Shown: piece by piece, positions 10,070 through 17,453 of the stretch
How the letters are laid out: each line of letters starts with the position of its first letter
Position numbering within the stretch: position 1 is the stretch's first letter
Assembly: GCA_966211335.1 (NCBI GenBank)
Contig: CBIHNF010000001.1
Span: 1,240,001-1,304,000, forward strand
Reading direction: 5' to 3'
Length of the DNA: 64,000 bases
Origin: JAPWJZ01 sp966211335
GTDB lineage: Bacteria; Pseudomonadota; Alphaproteobacteria; Micavibrionales; UBA2020
The notes under the pieces: model-generated
Database searches by the model: none
What the model was told of the DNA's origin: nothing
Seen by the model: only the letters and a program-made list of their open reading frames with translations
Program-made: the position numbers and the translations under genes

Positions 10070-11203
10070 TTACCCCCGCGGCAGCCGTATCGTAAAAGTC
10101 GTACCGTTTTTTTCCGTCGAGGTGACGGTGATTTTGCCGTCGTGGGCGGCGACGATTTCTTTGGTGATGTAGAGGCCGAGGCCGAGGTTGGTGGTTTCGC
10201 CGGTCATGTTCACCACATTGCCATCCGTCACGCGGACGAGGGAGTCGAAAATACTTTCCAGCTTGTCCTCGGGGATCAGGGGGCCGAGGTTCTGGACGGT
10301 GATGGTGATTTCTTTTTCCTCGCCCCTGATGCCGACATGGATCGGCTCGTTCTTGAAGCCGTATTGGATGGCATTGCCGAGCAGGTTGGAGAAGACCTGC
10401 GCGATGCGCGCCTTGTCCCACTGGCCTTCGGTGTTGCCGGTGACGGTCAGCTCGAAACTGCGGGTCGGGTGCATAGATCGCATTTCCTCCACCAGCTGGC
10501 GGCCGATAAAGCCGATGTCTGCGCTGGCCTTGATGACGGGCAGGCCGGAGCCGAGGCGCACGCTGGTGATATCGAGCAGGTGGGAAATAATCTCCTCGAT
10601 GCGGCTGCCGCTTTCGGTGATCTGCTGCACCAGCGCCGTCTGCCGCTCCTTCAGGGGGCCGATGCGCGGGATGAGGTTGGCGGACATTAATATAGCGCCG
10701 AGCGGATTGCGGATATCGTGGCTGAGAATGCCGAGGAAGAGGTTGCGTGAAATATCGAGGTTCTTGGCGTAGTAGTGGATGGATTCAACCATCTGCTGGT
10801 CGATCGCCTCGTTGAAGCGGATGAGGTCGTTCACACCCTCGTTGTCGCTCTCGCGTTTCGAGACGCGCCAGAGCTTGATGACGCTGGCACGCAGCGCCCG
10901 ATATTCCGACACCATCTGGTCGAGGTTGAAGCCGCCGGCAAGGCGCAGGACGGCATGGGTTTCGGCGGCGCTCGGCTCCCGCGCTATATTTTGCTTGCCC
11001 TCGCCGTGCGATTTATCCACCTGCTCGCCCTTGGTCTGCGCACTGCGCATATCCGTGACGGTGAAGGCGAGGATATCCTGAATATGGTTGCGCAGCGCCA
11101 GCGGCGTCATGCTGCCGAAGGCGGGGATCAGGCTGCGGGCGAAATTTTCCCACTCGTCAATAATGGCGGGCGAATTATTGTGGATGAAATTGGCTAATGA
11201 CAC
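10070..11203 (-). CDS. Soluble sensor histidine kinase with RsbRD-like N-terminal domain
   Basis: A 377-residue protein with no membrane segment. Residues 1-150 are helical and resemble the RsbRD-type N-terminal domain of stress-signalling kinases. The HisKA domain carries the phospho-acceptor His near residue 162 (ILSHDIRNP), followed by the ATPase domain with an N box (SNLLGNAIQYG) and a G2 box (NLGLGLYI). The G1 box reads VQNLGPLIP rather than DxGxG, a variant seen in this type of kinase. No response regulator is adjacent, so the partner is encoded elsewhere. A stress or general-stress input is an inference from the N-terminal domain. The translational start at 11203 gives the natural domain boundary. 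Confidence 0.88.
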   Translation of the reverse strand: MSLANFIHNNSPAIIDEWENFARSLIPAFGSMTPLALRNHIQDILAFTVTDMRSAQTKGEQVDKSHGEGKQNIAREPSAAETHAVLRLAGGFNLDQMVSEYRALRASVIKLWRVSKRESDNEGVNDLIRFNEAIDQQMVESIHYYAKNLDISRNLFLGILSHDIRNPLGAILMSANLIPRIGPLKERQTALVQQITESGSRIEEIISHLLDITSVRLGSGLPVIKASADIGFIGRQLVEEMRSMHPTRSFELTVTGNTEGQWDKARIAQVFSNLLGNAIQYGFKNEPIHVGIRGEEKEITITVQNLGPLIPEDKLESIFDSLVRVTDGNVVNMTGETTNLGLGLYITKEIVAAHDGKITVTSTEKNGTTFTIRLPRG

Positions 11204-11745
11204 GATGTCTCCTGACGTCGGGATTGAAAAAGCAGCGATGAAAAATGATTTTTATAAGACCAACGGGGGCGGGACTTTTTCCGGCCGGGTTGCGGTCGCC
11301 CCTTATACTTATCATGGTATGGCGCGGCGGGTGAGTCATATCGAAACAATCGTCATGGCATTACCTGCCGTTACCGCCAAACGGCGGGACGCTCGTGCGC
11401 GCTTTGTTTACAATAGGAGGAGCGATATGTGTGTCGCCGGTTACCCCGGCGTCACAGTGATGTAGAAGGCTGCATGGATGGCAGACAGGAGCAGAATAGC
11501 GATAGGGCATGCACCCGCGGCTCTAGGTTTCGCCGCCTGGTTTTTGCGCCTATTTTGGCGGCGGAATTAACCGGTAAAGGCATGGCGGGACAGGGTAAAA
11601 AAGGCAGTTGAGAGCGATTCTCATTTACCGGCGGCGGAAAAAAATGGCGCAACAAAATTTCTGCCAGTCGACAGGAAATTTCGTAACGGCAGTCACGCGC
11701 TTTGGCGCGTTGACTGTTTCCGGAAATGCGGCTATTGAATCTGTC
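11204..11745. other. Long leader/intergenic region upstream of the dnaQ-like gene
   Basis: There are 542 bases between the kinase start and the chosen dnaQ start. It must hold the kinase promoter (minus strand) and the promoter of the dnaQ operon. Visible elements are: a 12-codon open frame with a consensus ribosome site (11427-11465), a TGAGA-N5-TCTCA palindrome (11609-11623), and a strong stem-loop (11692-11713; GTCACGCGC against GCGCGTTGAC, one bulge, TTTG loop). An in-frame ATG at 11644 could extend dnaQ by 34 residues, in which case the stem-loop would lie inside the gene. Confidence 0.5.
11427..11465 (+). CDS. Possible 12-residue leader peptide
   Basis: A perfect AGGAGG lies seven bases before an ATG that opens a 12-codon frame (MCVAGYPGVTVM) closed by TAG. 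The strength of the ribosome site, stronger than that of most genes here, is the only evidence. The peptide has no run of one amino acid that would mark a classical attenuator. It may be chance, or a leader whose translation affects the downstream stem-loop and dnaQ expression. Confidence 0.22.
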   Translation: MCVAGYPGVTVM

Positions 11746-12378
11746 ATGAGCATTTTAAACATATTCAATCGCGCCGAAGGCACGCGCGAACTCGTGCTGG
11801 ACACGGAGTCGACGGGCCTGTTCCTCTCCGACGGGCATCGCCTCGTGGAGGTTGCGCTTGTCGAGATGGTCAACAAGAAGCCGACCGGCCGCGAGTTCCA
11901 TGTCACCATCAACCCCGACCGCGACATCCCGCTGGAGGTCGTGAAGATCCATGGTATTTCGAACGAGAAGGTCAAGGACAAGCCGAAGTTTTCCGAAATC
12001 GCGAAAGAGCTGCGCGAGTTCATCGGCGACGATCAGGTCATCATCACCTGCCGCACGACCAACGGCTACACGCTCGACATCGCGCTGCTGAACTTTGAAA
12101 TGCAGAAAGCCGGCCAGAAGGAAATTCCGGAAACCCAGTGGACGAACGTCCGCCGCTGGTCGGAAGCCATGTTCGGGGACAAGCAGGCGACGCTCGATAA
12201 AGTGCTGGATCGTTACTCCGTCAGCCGCAAGGAGCGGGATGATAACGGCCACGGCGCGCTGCTGGATGCCCGCCTGCTGGCGGAAATCTATCCGCGCCTG
12301 TCGAAGGACTATGATGCGCATAAAGCCGCCACCGTCACGGCGGAAGCAAAAGCGCAGAACAAGCCGCCACAGCCCTGA
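11746..12378 (+). CDS. dnaQ: DnaQ-like 3'-5' exonuclease (DNA polymerase III epsilon-type)
   Basis: A DEDDh-family exonuclease, probably the proofreading epsilon subunit or a paralogue. Motif ExoI is LDTESTGL near residue 22, with the HGIS motif following; the ExoII aspartate is in YTLDIALLNFE; the ExoIII His and Asp are in HGALLDARLLAEIY. The start is uncertain: ATG 11746 gives 210 residues and a family-typical short lead into ExoI but has no clear ribosome site, whereas ATG 11644 has GGCGGA upstream and adds 34 residues of unclear nature. The region where ExoII usually reads FDxxFL is altered (RTTNGYTLDI). The stop is one base before mutT, so the genes are probably coupled. In many relatives argJ, not dnaQ, precedes mutT. 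Confidence 0.88.
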   Translation: MSILNIFNRAEGTRELVLDTESTGLFLSDGHRLVEVALVEMVNKKPTGREFHVTINPDRDIPLEVVKIHGISNEKVKDKPKFSEIAKELREFIGDDQVIITCRTTNGYTLDIALLNFEMQKAGQKEIPETQWTNVRRWSEAMFGDKQATLDKVLDRYSVSRKERDDNGHGALLDARLLAEIYPRLSKDYDAHKAATVTAEAKAQNKPPQP

Positions 12379-12379
12379 T

Positions 12380-12823
12380 ATGTCGAATTGTTTTGATAAC
12401 GCTCCGGACGCATCCCTCGCTCCGGTGAAGACTGTCTATGTCGTCGCCGTGGCGCTCGTCGACCGCGACGGCCGCGTCCTCCTCGCACAGCGCCCCGCCG
12501 GCAAAAAACTCGCCGGACTCTGGGAATTTCCGGGCGGCAAGGTGGAGCAGGGCGAACAACCGGAAGAAGCCTTGTGCCGCGAACTTCACGAGGAATTAGG
12601 CATAGATACCAAGTCATCCTGCCTAGCGCCCTTAACCTTTGCCTCCCACCGCTATGATGATTTCCACCTCTTCATGCCGGTTTTCGTTTGCCGTGTCTGG
12701 AAAGGTGTGGTGCAATCGAAAGAAGGGCAAGCCTTTGCATGGGTTTACCCCAAAGACTTCGATAAATACCCGATGCCGCCCGCCGATATTCCGCTCATCC
12801 CCATCCTTCGCGAACTGCTTTAG
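12380..12823 (+). CDS. mutT: MutT-type Nudix hydrolase (8-oxo-dGTP diphosphatase)
   Basis: A 147-residue Nudix protein. The full Nudix box is visible at about residues 54-77: GGKVEQGEQ, then REL, EELG, with the spacing G-x5-E-x7-RE-x2-EE-x-G. The short single-domain layout and the AQRPAGKKLAGLWEFPGG context are those of MutT, which removes 8-oxo-dGTP from the nucleotide pool. It starts one base after the dnaQ stop and ends one base before the methyltransferase start, indicating a tight operon. Pairing a sanitising hydrolase with a proofreading exonuclease gives two layers of replication fidelity; that joint role is an inference from adjacency. Confidence 0.93.
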   Translation: MSNCFDNAPDASLAPVKTVYVVAVALVDRDGRVLLAQRPAGKKLAGLWEFPGGKVEQGEQPEEALCRELHEELGIDTKSSCLAPLTFASHRYDDFHLFMPVFVCRVWKGVVQSKEGQAFAWVYPKDFDKYPMPPADIPLIPILRELL

Positions 12824-12824
12824 A

Positions 12825-13577
12825 ATGTATTCAAAAGCCATTGATCTACGCGAGTTTTACGATTCTCTGCAGGGCCGCGTGGTGCAGCGCCTTCTGCGGC
12901 AGCATATCCGCGCCTTCTGGCCCGGCGTTGCGGGGCTCCGCGTCTTGGGGCTTGGCTATGCAGTGCCGTTTTTGAAACCCTTCCTCGGCGAGGCCGAGCG
13001 TGTCGCGGCGCTCATGCCCGGCCACCAGGGTGCCGTCTACTGGCCGGCGAGGGAGAAGGGCGATGAACGCGGCCTTGTCGCGATGTGCGAGGAAGACGAG
13101 CTGCCGATCGAAACCAATTCCATAGATCGCCTCCTCGTCGTGCATGGGCTCGAAGGTCTCGACAGTCTCGACGCCGTGTTACGTGAAAGCTGGCGCGTGC
13201 TGTCAGGGCAGGGGCGCATCCTGCTTCTGGTACCCAACCGCACCGGCGTCTGGGCGCGCGTTGACTCAACGCCCTTCGGCCATGGCACACCCTACTCATT
13301 AGGGCAAATCCGCCAGATTTTGAAAGACTATCAGTTCGTTCCCGAAAGGGACGAGCGCGCGCTCTTCGTGCCGCCCTCGACCTCCCGCCTGCTGCTCACC
13401 ACGGCGGGGGCTTGGGAGAGCATCGGCTACCGCTTCTTCAACGCGTTCGGCGGCGTCAATCTGGTCGAGGCGACCAAGCAAGTCTACGCCGGCACCCTCG
13501 TCGGCGCCGCCACCGCCCAAACCGCCGCCGTGCGCCGGCGCATGGCGACCACGCCGCTGGGGCGTAATTGTAAATAG
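12825..13577 (+). CDS. SAM-dependent methyltransferase-like protein
   Basis: A 250-residue protein with the order of a class I methyltransferase: a nucleotide-binding loop (LRVLGLGYAVP) near residue 40, an acidic motif (EEDELPIETNSIDRLLVVHGLE) near 90, and LRESWRVLSGQGRILLLVPN, the typical beta-4/beta-5 region of Methyltransf_11 proteins. The glycine-rich loop is short and the usual acidic residue after it is not obvious, so the substrate and even activity are uncertain. The start is fixed by ATG 12825, one base after the mutT stop; the frame is open upstream but overlaps mutT. This gene is often found next to mutT in alphaproteobacteria. Confidence 0.85.
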   Translation: MYSKAIDLREFYDSLQGRVVQRLLRQHIRAFWPGVAGLRVLGLGYAVPFLKPFLGEAERVAALMPGHQGAVYWPAREKGDERGLVAMCEEDELPIETNSIDRLLVVHGLEGLDSLDAVLRESWRVLSGQGRILLLVPNRTGVWARVDSTPFGHGTPYSLGQIRQILKDYQFVPERDERALFVPPSTSRLLLTTAGAWESIGYRFFNAFGGVNLVEATKQVYAGTLVGAATAQTAAVRRRMATTPLGRNCK

Positions 13578-13664
13578 CTGTTTATGCGAATAGCGGGTTC
13601 TGCTTGCGCCGCCGCCCTTGCTCCCATAAAAATTGCTAAGCCGATTTTTAGAGGAGCCGTCGCC

Positions 13665-14147
13665 ATGAACTTTGTCGAAACCCCGCAGCTGATCACCTGG
13701 CCGGAAACGCATTATGTGTTTGTCGAAAAAATCGGCCAGTTTCAGGACACAGCCATGGCCGCCTGGCAGGAACTGCATGCCAAGCTGCCGCAGGTGAAGG
13801 TGCAGCCGAAGACTTTCCTGAGCCTCTACAACCCCGAGTTGGAGATCTATCGTGCCGGCGCGGTGTTTGACACCAAGCCCGCCAGCCTGCCGCCGGGCCT
13901 TCAATATGAATTTTTCAAAGGCGGCAGCTACAAGCAGTTCACGCTGACAGGCTCCTACGAGAACCTGCCGGAAGCCTGTGGCAGCGTCTTTGAATGGCTG
14001 GAGGAAAACGAGATCGAGCTGCGGGACGATTTCTGCCTCGAACATTACACCAACGACCCGAAGACAACGCCTGAAGAGGCGCTGGTGACCAATATCCTTA
14101 TGCCGGTCAAAAATATTCCGGCCAGCGCCAAACCGTTCAAAGCATAG
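13665..14147 (+). CDS. GyrI-like / AraC effector-binding domain protein
   Basis: A 160-residue stand-alone small-molecule-binding domain of the GyrI/SbmC/AraC-effector-binding type. Hallmarks are the strand THYVFVEKIGQF early on, the central YNPELEIYRAGAVFD with acidic residues, GGSYKQFTLTGSYENLP, and a C-terminal strand ending NILMPV. Members bind hydrophobic or cationic small molecules, or inhibit gyrase; the ligand here is unknown. The start at 13665 has GAGGAG upstream; the frame opens earlier, but with no ribosome site. hisC follows nine bases after the stop, so the two are likely co-transcribed. Confidence 0.82.
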   Translation: MNFVETPQLITWPETHYVFVEKIGQFQDTAMAAWQELHAKLPQVKVQPKTFLSLYNPELEIYRAGAVFDTKPASLPPGLQYEFFKGGSYKQFTLTGSYENLPEACGSVFEWLEENEIELRDDFCLEHYTNDPKTTPEEALVTNILMPVKNIPASAKPFKA

Positions 14148-14155
14148 GTGCCATC

Positions 14156-15235
14156 ATGACCCAGCCGCAACCCAAACCCGGTATTCTCGATATTAAACCG
14201 TATATCGGCGGCGAGGGGCGCATGGAAGGGATTGCGCATCCGGTGCGGCTCGCCTCCAACGAAAACGCGCTCGGCTGCAGCCCGAAGGCGATGGCGGCGT
14301 ATCAGAAGGCGGGTGCGGATTTGCAGCGCTACCCGGATGGCGCGGCAGCTGATCTCCGCGCGGCGATTGGCGCTAAATACAATATGGCGCCGGAAAAAAT
14401 TATCTGCGGTTCGGGCTCGGAAGAGCTTATCTCGCTCCTGGTGCGCGCCTATGCGGGCGTGGGGGATGAAGTGCTCTACAGCCAGTACGGCTTCCTCATG
14501 TATCCGCTCTGCGCCAAAGCCATGGGCGCAACGCCTGTTGCCGCGCCGGAAGTGAACTTCCGCACCGATGTCGAAGCGCTGCTGAAGGCGGTCACGCCAA
14601 AGACGAAGATGCTGCTGCTGGCAAACCCCAACAATCCGACCGGCAGCTACCTCAACCGCGACGAGATGAAATACCTCTGCGAGAAACTGCCATCGAACGT
14701 ACTGCTGCTGCTCGACAGCGCCTATGCCGAATTCGTGCAGGAAAAAGACTACGATGACGGCCGCAGTCTGGTCGATGCGCATCCCAATGCCGTTATGCTG
14801 CGCACGTTCTCGAAAATTTACGGGCTTGCCGCGCTGCGCCTTGGCTGGGGCTATTGCTCCCCCGATGTCGCCGGCGTCGTCAACCGCGTACGCGGCGCCT
14901 TCAATGTCAACGCCCCGGCGCAGGCGGCTGGCATTGCCGCGCTGTCGGACATTGATTTCCTGCAACGCACGATTGAGATGACGGCAACGGGACGGAAGTA
15001 CCTCTTCGAGCAGCTTGGCACTTTGGGCGTGAAAACATGGCCTTCCGTCGGCAATTTCATTCTCTGCGAATTTGGGGAGAAGTCGGAGCAAATACGACTT
15101 GGCCTCAAAGACAAGGGGGTTTTCATCCGCCAGATGGGGGCGTATAATCTGCCTCACCACCTGCGCATCACTGTGGGCACGGCAGACGATAACGCGCGCC
15201 TTATCGACCAGCTGAAACTGGTTTTGAAACAGTAA
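14156..15235 (+). CDS. hisC: Histidinol-phosphate / aromatic aminotransferase (fold type I)
   Basis: A 359-residue PLP aminotransferase. The substrate-side motif LASNENALG, the PLP-contact motif NPNNPTG near residue 162, the Asp/Tyr pair LLLDSAYAEF, and the PLP-lysine motif RTFSKIYGLAALRLGW near residue 220 are all present. HisC converts imidazole-acetol phosphate and glutamate to histidinol phosphate; alphaproteobacterial HisC paralogues also transaminate aromatic keto acids. In many relatives this gene is followed by tyrA; here an unrelated anchored protein follows, so whether this copy serves histidine or aromatic amino acids is unclear. No other his gene lies in the window. Confidence 0.93.
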   Translation: MTQPQPKPGILDIKPYIGGEGRMEGIAHPVRLASNENALGCSPKAMAAYQKAGADLQRYPDGAAADLRAAIGAKYNMAPEKIICGSGSEELISLLVRAYAGVGDEVLYSQYGFLMYPLCAKAMGATPVAAPEVNFRTDVEALLKAVTPKTKMLLLANPNNPTGSYLNRDEMKYLCEKLPSNVLLLLDSAYAEFVQEKDYDDGRSLVDAHPNAVMLRTFSKIYGLAALRLGWGYCSPDVAGVVNRVRGAFNVNAPAQAAGIAALSDIDFLQRTIEMTATGRKYLFEQLGTLGVKTWPSVGNFILCEFGEKSEQIRLGLKDKGVFIRQMGAYNLPHHLRITVGTADDNARLIDQLKLVLKQ

Positions 15236-15252
15236 CGACCGGGAGTTTTTAA

Positions 15253-16092
15253 ATGTCTTCCAAGTCTTCCTTCCAGAAATCCATCATCATCGCAGCCCTT
15301 GCCGCGCTGGTTGTCGGCGGCGGCATTGCCGTCGTCTACAAGAAGAAGCACGACGCGGTCGTTGAAAAGCACGAACAGCAGGTGATGGCGGTGCAAAGCG
15401 GCAAGGAAGTCATCATCGGCGTCGACCATGAAGGCGAGCCCGTTACCGCACCCGCATCTCTCCCCCGCGCGCGGACGGAGGCGCGCCCTGTCAACGTGAT
15501 CGGCACCTATACCGGCGCCGCACCCGTCACGCGCGAGAATTACATTTCCTCCGGCACGACGCAGATGCTGACCGGCAACCTGCGCCTGTTGCAGCAAAGC
15601 ATTACCGCCGCGTTGCAGACGAAGCAGATCACGCTGGCGGACCTTGAAAAGCTCTCCTTCGGCGGCGTCGATCCCAAAGTTGACCCCAACTTCGCCGTGT
15701 TCAACCCGCAAGGCAAAATCCGCTTCAAGCCCATGATCAACCAGTGGATCGACCAGAAGCTGCGCGACCAGCTGACGACGCAAGCCGGCATGCCGCTGAT
15801 CTTCAACCTCCGCCGCTTGACGGATGCCAGCCGCACGACGACCGATATCCTCTATGCGATTTTGCCGAACCCGGTGCCGCAGGTCTGCATCGATACCAAG
15901 CAGGTGCTGGCCGTCAACGCCGCCTTCAAGCTGGAAGTGGATAACCAGACTATTGTGACGGACGACCCGGGCGTGATGCCGGTTTTGAGATCGCCGGCCT
16001 GCCTGCAGACGCCGGACAAAAAGGTGTTCATGTTCTACCCGTTGCGCGCGCGCGTCTGGCGCGCCGGCGGCCGTCAGTGGGGTAGCTTTTAA
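15253..16092 (+). CDS. Membrane-anchored periplasmic protein of unknown function
   Basis: A 279-residue protein with one N-terminal hydrophobic segment (residues 10-29) followed by YKKKH, so it is probably an inner-membrane anchor with the remainder in the periplasm. I do not recognise the soluble part. It holds two cysteines in its last third (VCIDTK and PACLQ) that could form a disulphide. The start has GGGAG upstream. It lies 17 bases after hisC and stops exactly where convergent plsC ends, with no terminator visible between them. It occupies the position where tyrA is found in many alphaproteobacteria but shows no resemblance to it. Confidence 0.72.
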   Translation: MSSKSSFQKSIIIAALAALVVGGGIAVVYKKKHDAVVEKHEQQVMAVQSGKEVIIGVDHEGEPVTAPASLPRARTEARPVNVIGTYTGAAPVTRENYISSGTTQMLTGNLRLLQQSITAALQTKQITLADLEKLSFGGVDPKVDPNFAVFNPQGKIRFKPMINQWIDQKLRDQLTTQAGMPLIFNLRRLTDASRTTTDILYAILPNPVPQVCIDTKQVLAVNAAFKLEVDNQTIVTDDPGVMPVLRSPACLQTPDKKVFMFYPLRARVWRAGGRQWGSF

Positions 16093-16842
16093 TCAGCTCA
16101 TGCTGCCGAGGGCAGGGCCGCCGGCGGCGACCACCAGACGGTCGCTTTCGGCTTCAAGGCTCTGCTCCACCTGCGCGATGACTTTCAGCGGCGGCTGCCC
16201 CGCCGGAATCGCGGGCATGAATTCAAACACGACAACCCCCGGCTTTTTAAAGAAGGCATTGCGGCCCCAAAAGACGCCGGTGTTGAGCGCCAGCGGCACG
16301 ATAGGCACGCCAAGGTCCTTATAAATTTTCGCGATGCCGGACTTATACGGCTTCACCGCACCGGGCTTTACGCGCGTCCCTTGCGGGAAGATGGCGATGG
16401 AGCGGCCGTTTGCGAGAGCATTTTTACAGCCCGCCGTCATGGCGCGCATCGACTCCATACCGTCGCCACGGTTGATGGCGACAAGACCCATGGCCTTCGG
16501 GTAAAAGCCCCAGATCGGCAGGCGAGTGAGTTCCTTCTTGAGAATGATAACGGGGTAGCGGAATTCCTTCGTGAAGGGGATCAGCAGCGTTTCCATGGCC
16601 GACTGGTGCTTGGCGGCGATGATATAGGGCGTGTCCGTCGGCAGGTTTTCAAGGCCGCGGAATTCGAACTTCAGTCCCATGACATGCCGCATGATCCAGC
16701 GCATGTAGCCGCCATAGAAATGGCTGATGACTTCCGTGCATTTATTCGGCGGCAGGGCGAGCGCCCAGAGCAACGCAATGCTCCAGAACAGGGAGCCGAA
16801 GACGTACAGAATATTGAAGAGGATGGAGCGCAGGGCGTTCAT
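16093..16842 (-). CDS. plsC: 1-acyl-sn-glycerol-3-phosphate acyltransferase
   Basis: It makes phosphatidic acid from lysophosphatidate at the inner membrane. The 249-residue product has an N-terminal hydrophobic segment (residues 10-32), acyltransferase motif I as KHQSAMET near residue 78, and motif III as FPQGTR near residue 150, followed by KSGIAKIY and IVPLALNTG. Motif I is HX4E rather than the textbook HX4D, a substitution I recall from other alphaproteobacterial PlsC proteins. The start at 16842 has AAGAAGG upstream; the open frame extends further into the upstream gene without a better site. It is the last gene of the ftsE-ftsX-YdcF-plsC cluster. Confidence 0.92.
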   Translation of the reverse strand: MNALRSILFNILYVFGSLFWSIALLWALALPPNKCTEVISHFYGGYMRWIMRHVMGLKFEFRGLENLPTDTPYIIAAKHQSAMETLLIPFTKEFRYPVIILKKELTRLPIWGFYPKAMGLVAINRGDGMESMRAMTAGCKNALANGRSIAIFPQGTRVKPGAVKPYKSGIAKIYKDLGVPIVPLALNTGVFWGRNAFFKKPGVVVFEFMPAIPAGQPPLKVIAQVEQSLEAESDRLVVAAGGPALGSMS

Positions 16843-16853
16843 GTTTAACCTTC

Positions 16854-17444
16854 TTATGAGAGCGCGGCCCAGACGACCGTGACGAGGTATTTTGTGTATT
16901 CCCGCAAAATCACGCCGCGGAAAGCGGAATCGCGCCACCAGTTGTTCATCTCGACGCCTTCCGGCTTTACCGGCCAGGGCGTGATGTTGAGGTCGGGTGA
17001 TAACGTGTGAAAGTCCAGCAGCGCGCGGCGCATGTGGTAATTGGCCGTGACAAGGAAGAGGGAGGTGTAGCCTTCCTTCCGCAGCCAGGCGATGGTTTCC
17101 TTGGCATTGCCTATCGTATCATCCGCCTCGAAGCCCAGCACGACGCAGCAGTCGAGGTCGGATTCATCTTCCTTCTTCCATTGGTCGAAAAGTTCCCGCA
17201 CCTCGACGCCGCGGGCGACGCCGGAAATAAACAGCTTCTTGCCCATGCCATTGTCCAAGAGGTCGAAGCCGGTTTTCAGGCGGTTGGTGCCGCCCGTCAG
17301 CACGACAATGGCTTCGGCCGGCTTGGCGTTTGGCGGCGCGATATCGATGATGCTGCGCGTGAACCAGTGCAGCCCGCCCAGCCAAAGCGCCGCGAGCAGG
17401 ACAAACAGGAGCCACAGGCGGGCAGGTTTGCTAAGGGTTTGCAT
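16854..17444 (-). CDS. YdcF/SanA-type DUF218 envelope protein
   Basis: A 196-residue protein with an N-terminal membrane segment (about residues 9-30) and a DUF218 domain: IVVLTGGTNRL, LFISGVARG, the helix NAKETIAWL, and VTANYHMRRA. DUF218 proteins such as SanA and ElyC are linked to envelope barrier function and peptidoglycan metabolism, but their chemistry is not settled. It sits between ftsX and plsC, 9 and 11 bases away, in the order conserved across alphaproteobacteria, so a role in envelope growth is likely but inferred. Confidence 0.88.
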   Translation of the reverse strand: MQTLSKPARLWLLFVLLAALWLGGLHWFTRSIIDIAPPNAKPAEAIVVLTGGTNRLKTGFDLLDNGMGKKLFISGVARGVEVRELFDQWKKEDESDLDCCVVLGFEADDTIGNAKETIAWLRKEGYTSLFLVTANYHMRRALLDFHTLSPDLNITPWPVKPEGVEMNNWWRDSAFRGVILREYTKYLVTVVWAALS

Positions 17445-17453
17445 GATATCTGC

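Noticed and set aside
11204..11330. EcfG-type general stress promoter (GGAAC-N16/17-CGTT) before the RsbRD-type kinase
   Set aside because: No match with correct spacing was found; the nearest GGAA and CGTT are too close together.
11429..11611. 60-codon frame starting with GTG near the mini-ORF
   Set aside because: It begins inside the mini-ORF in another frame, has basic low-quality composition and no suitable ribosome-site spacing.
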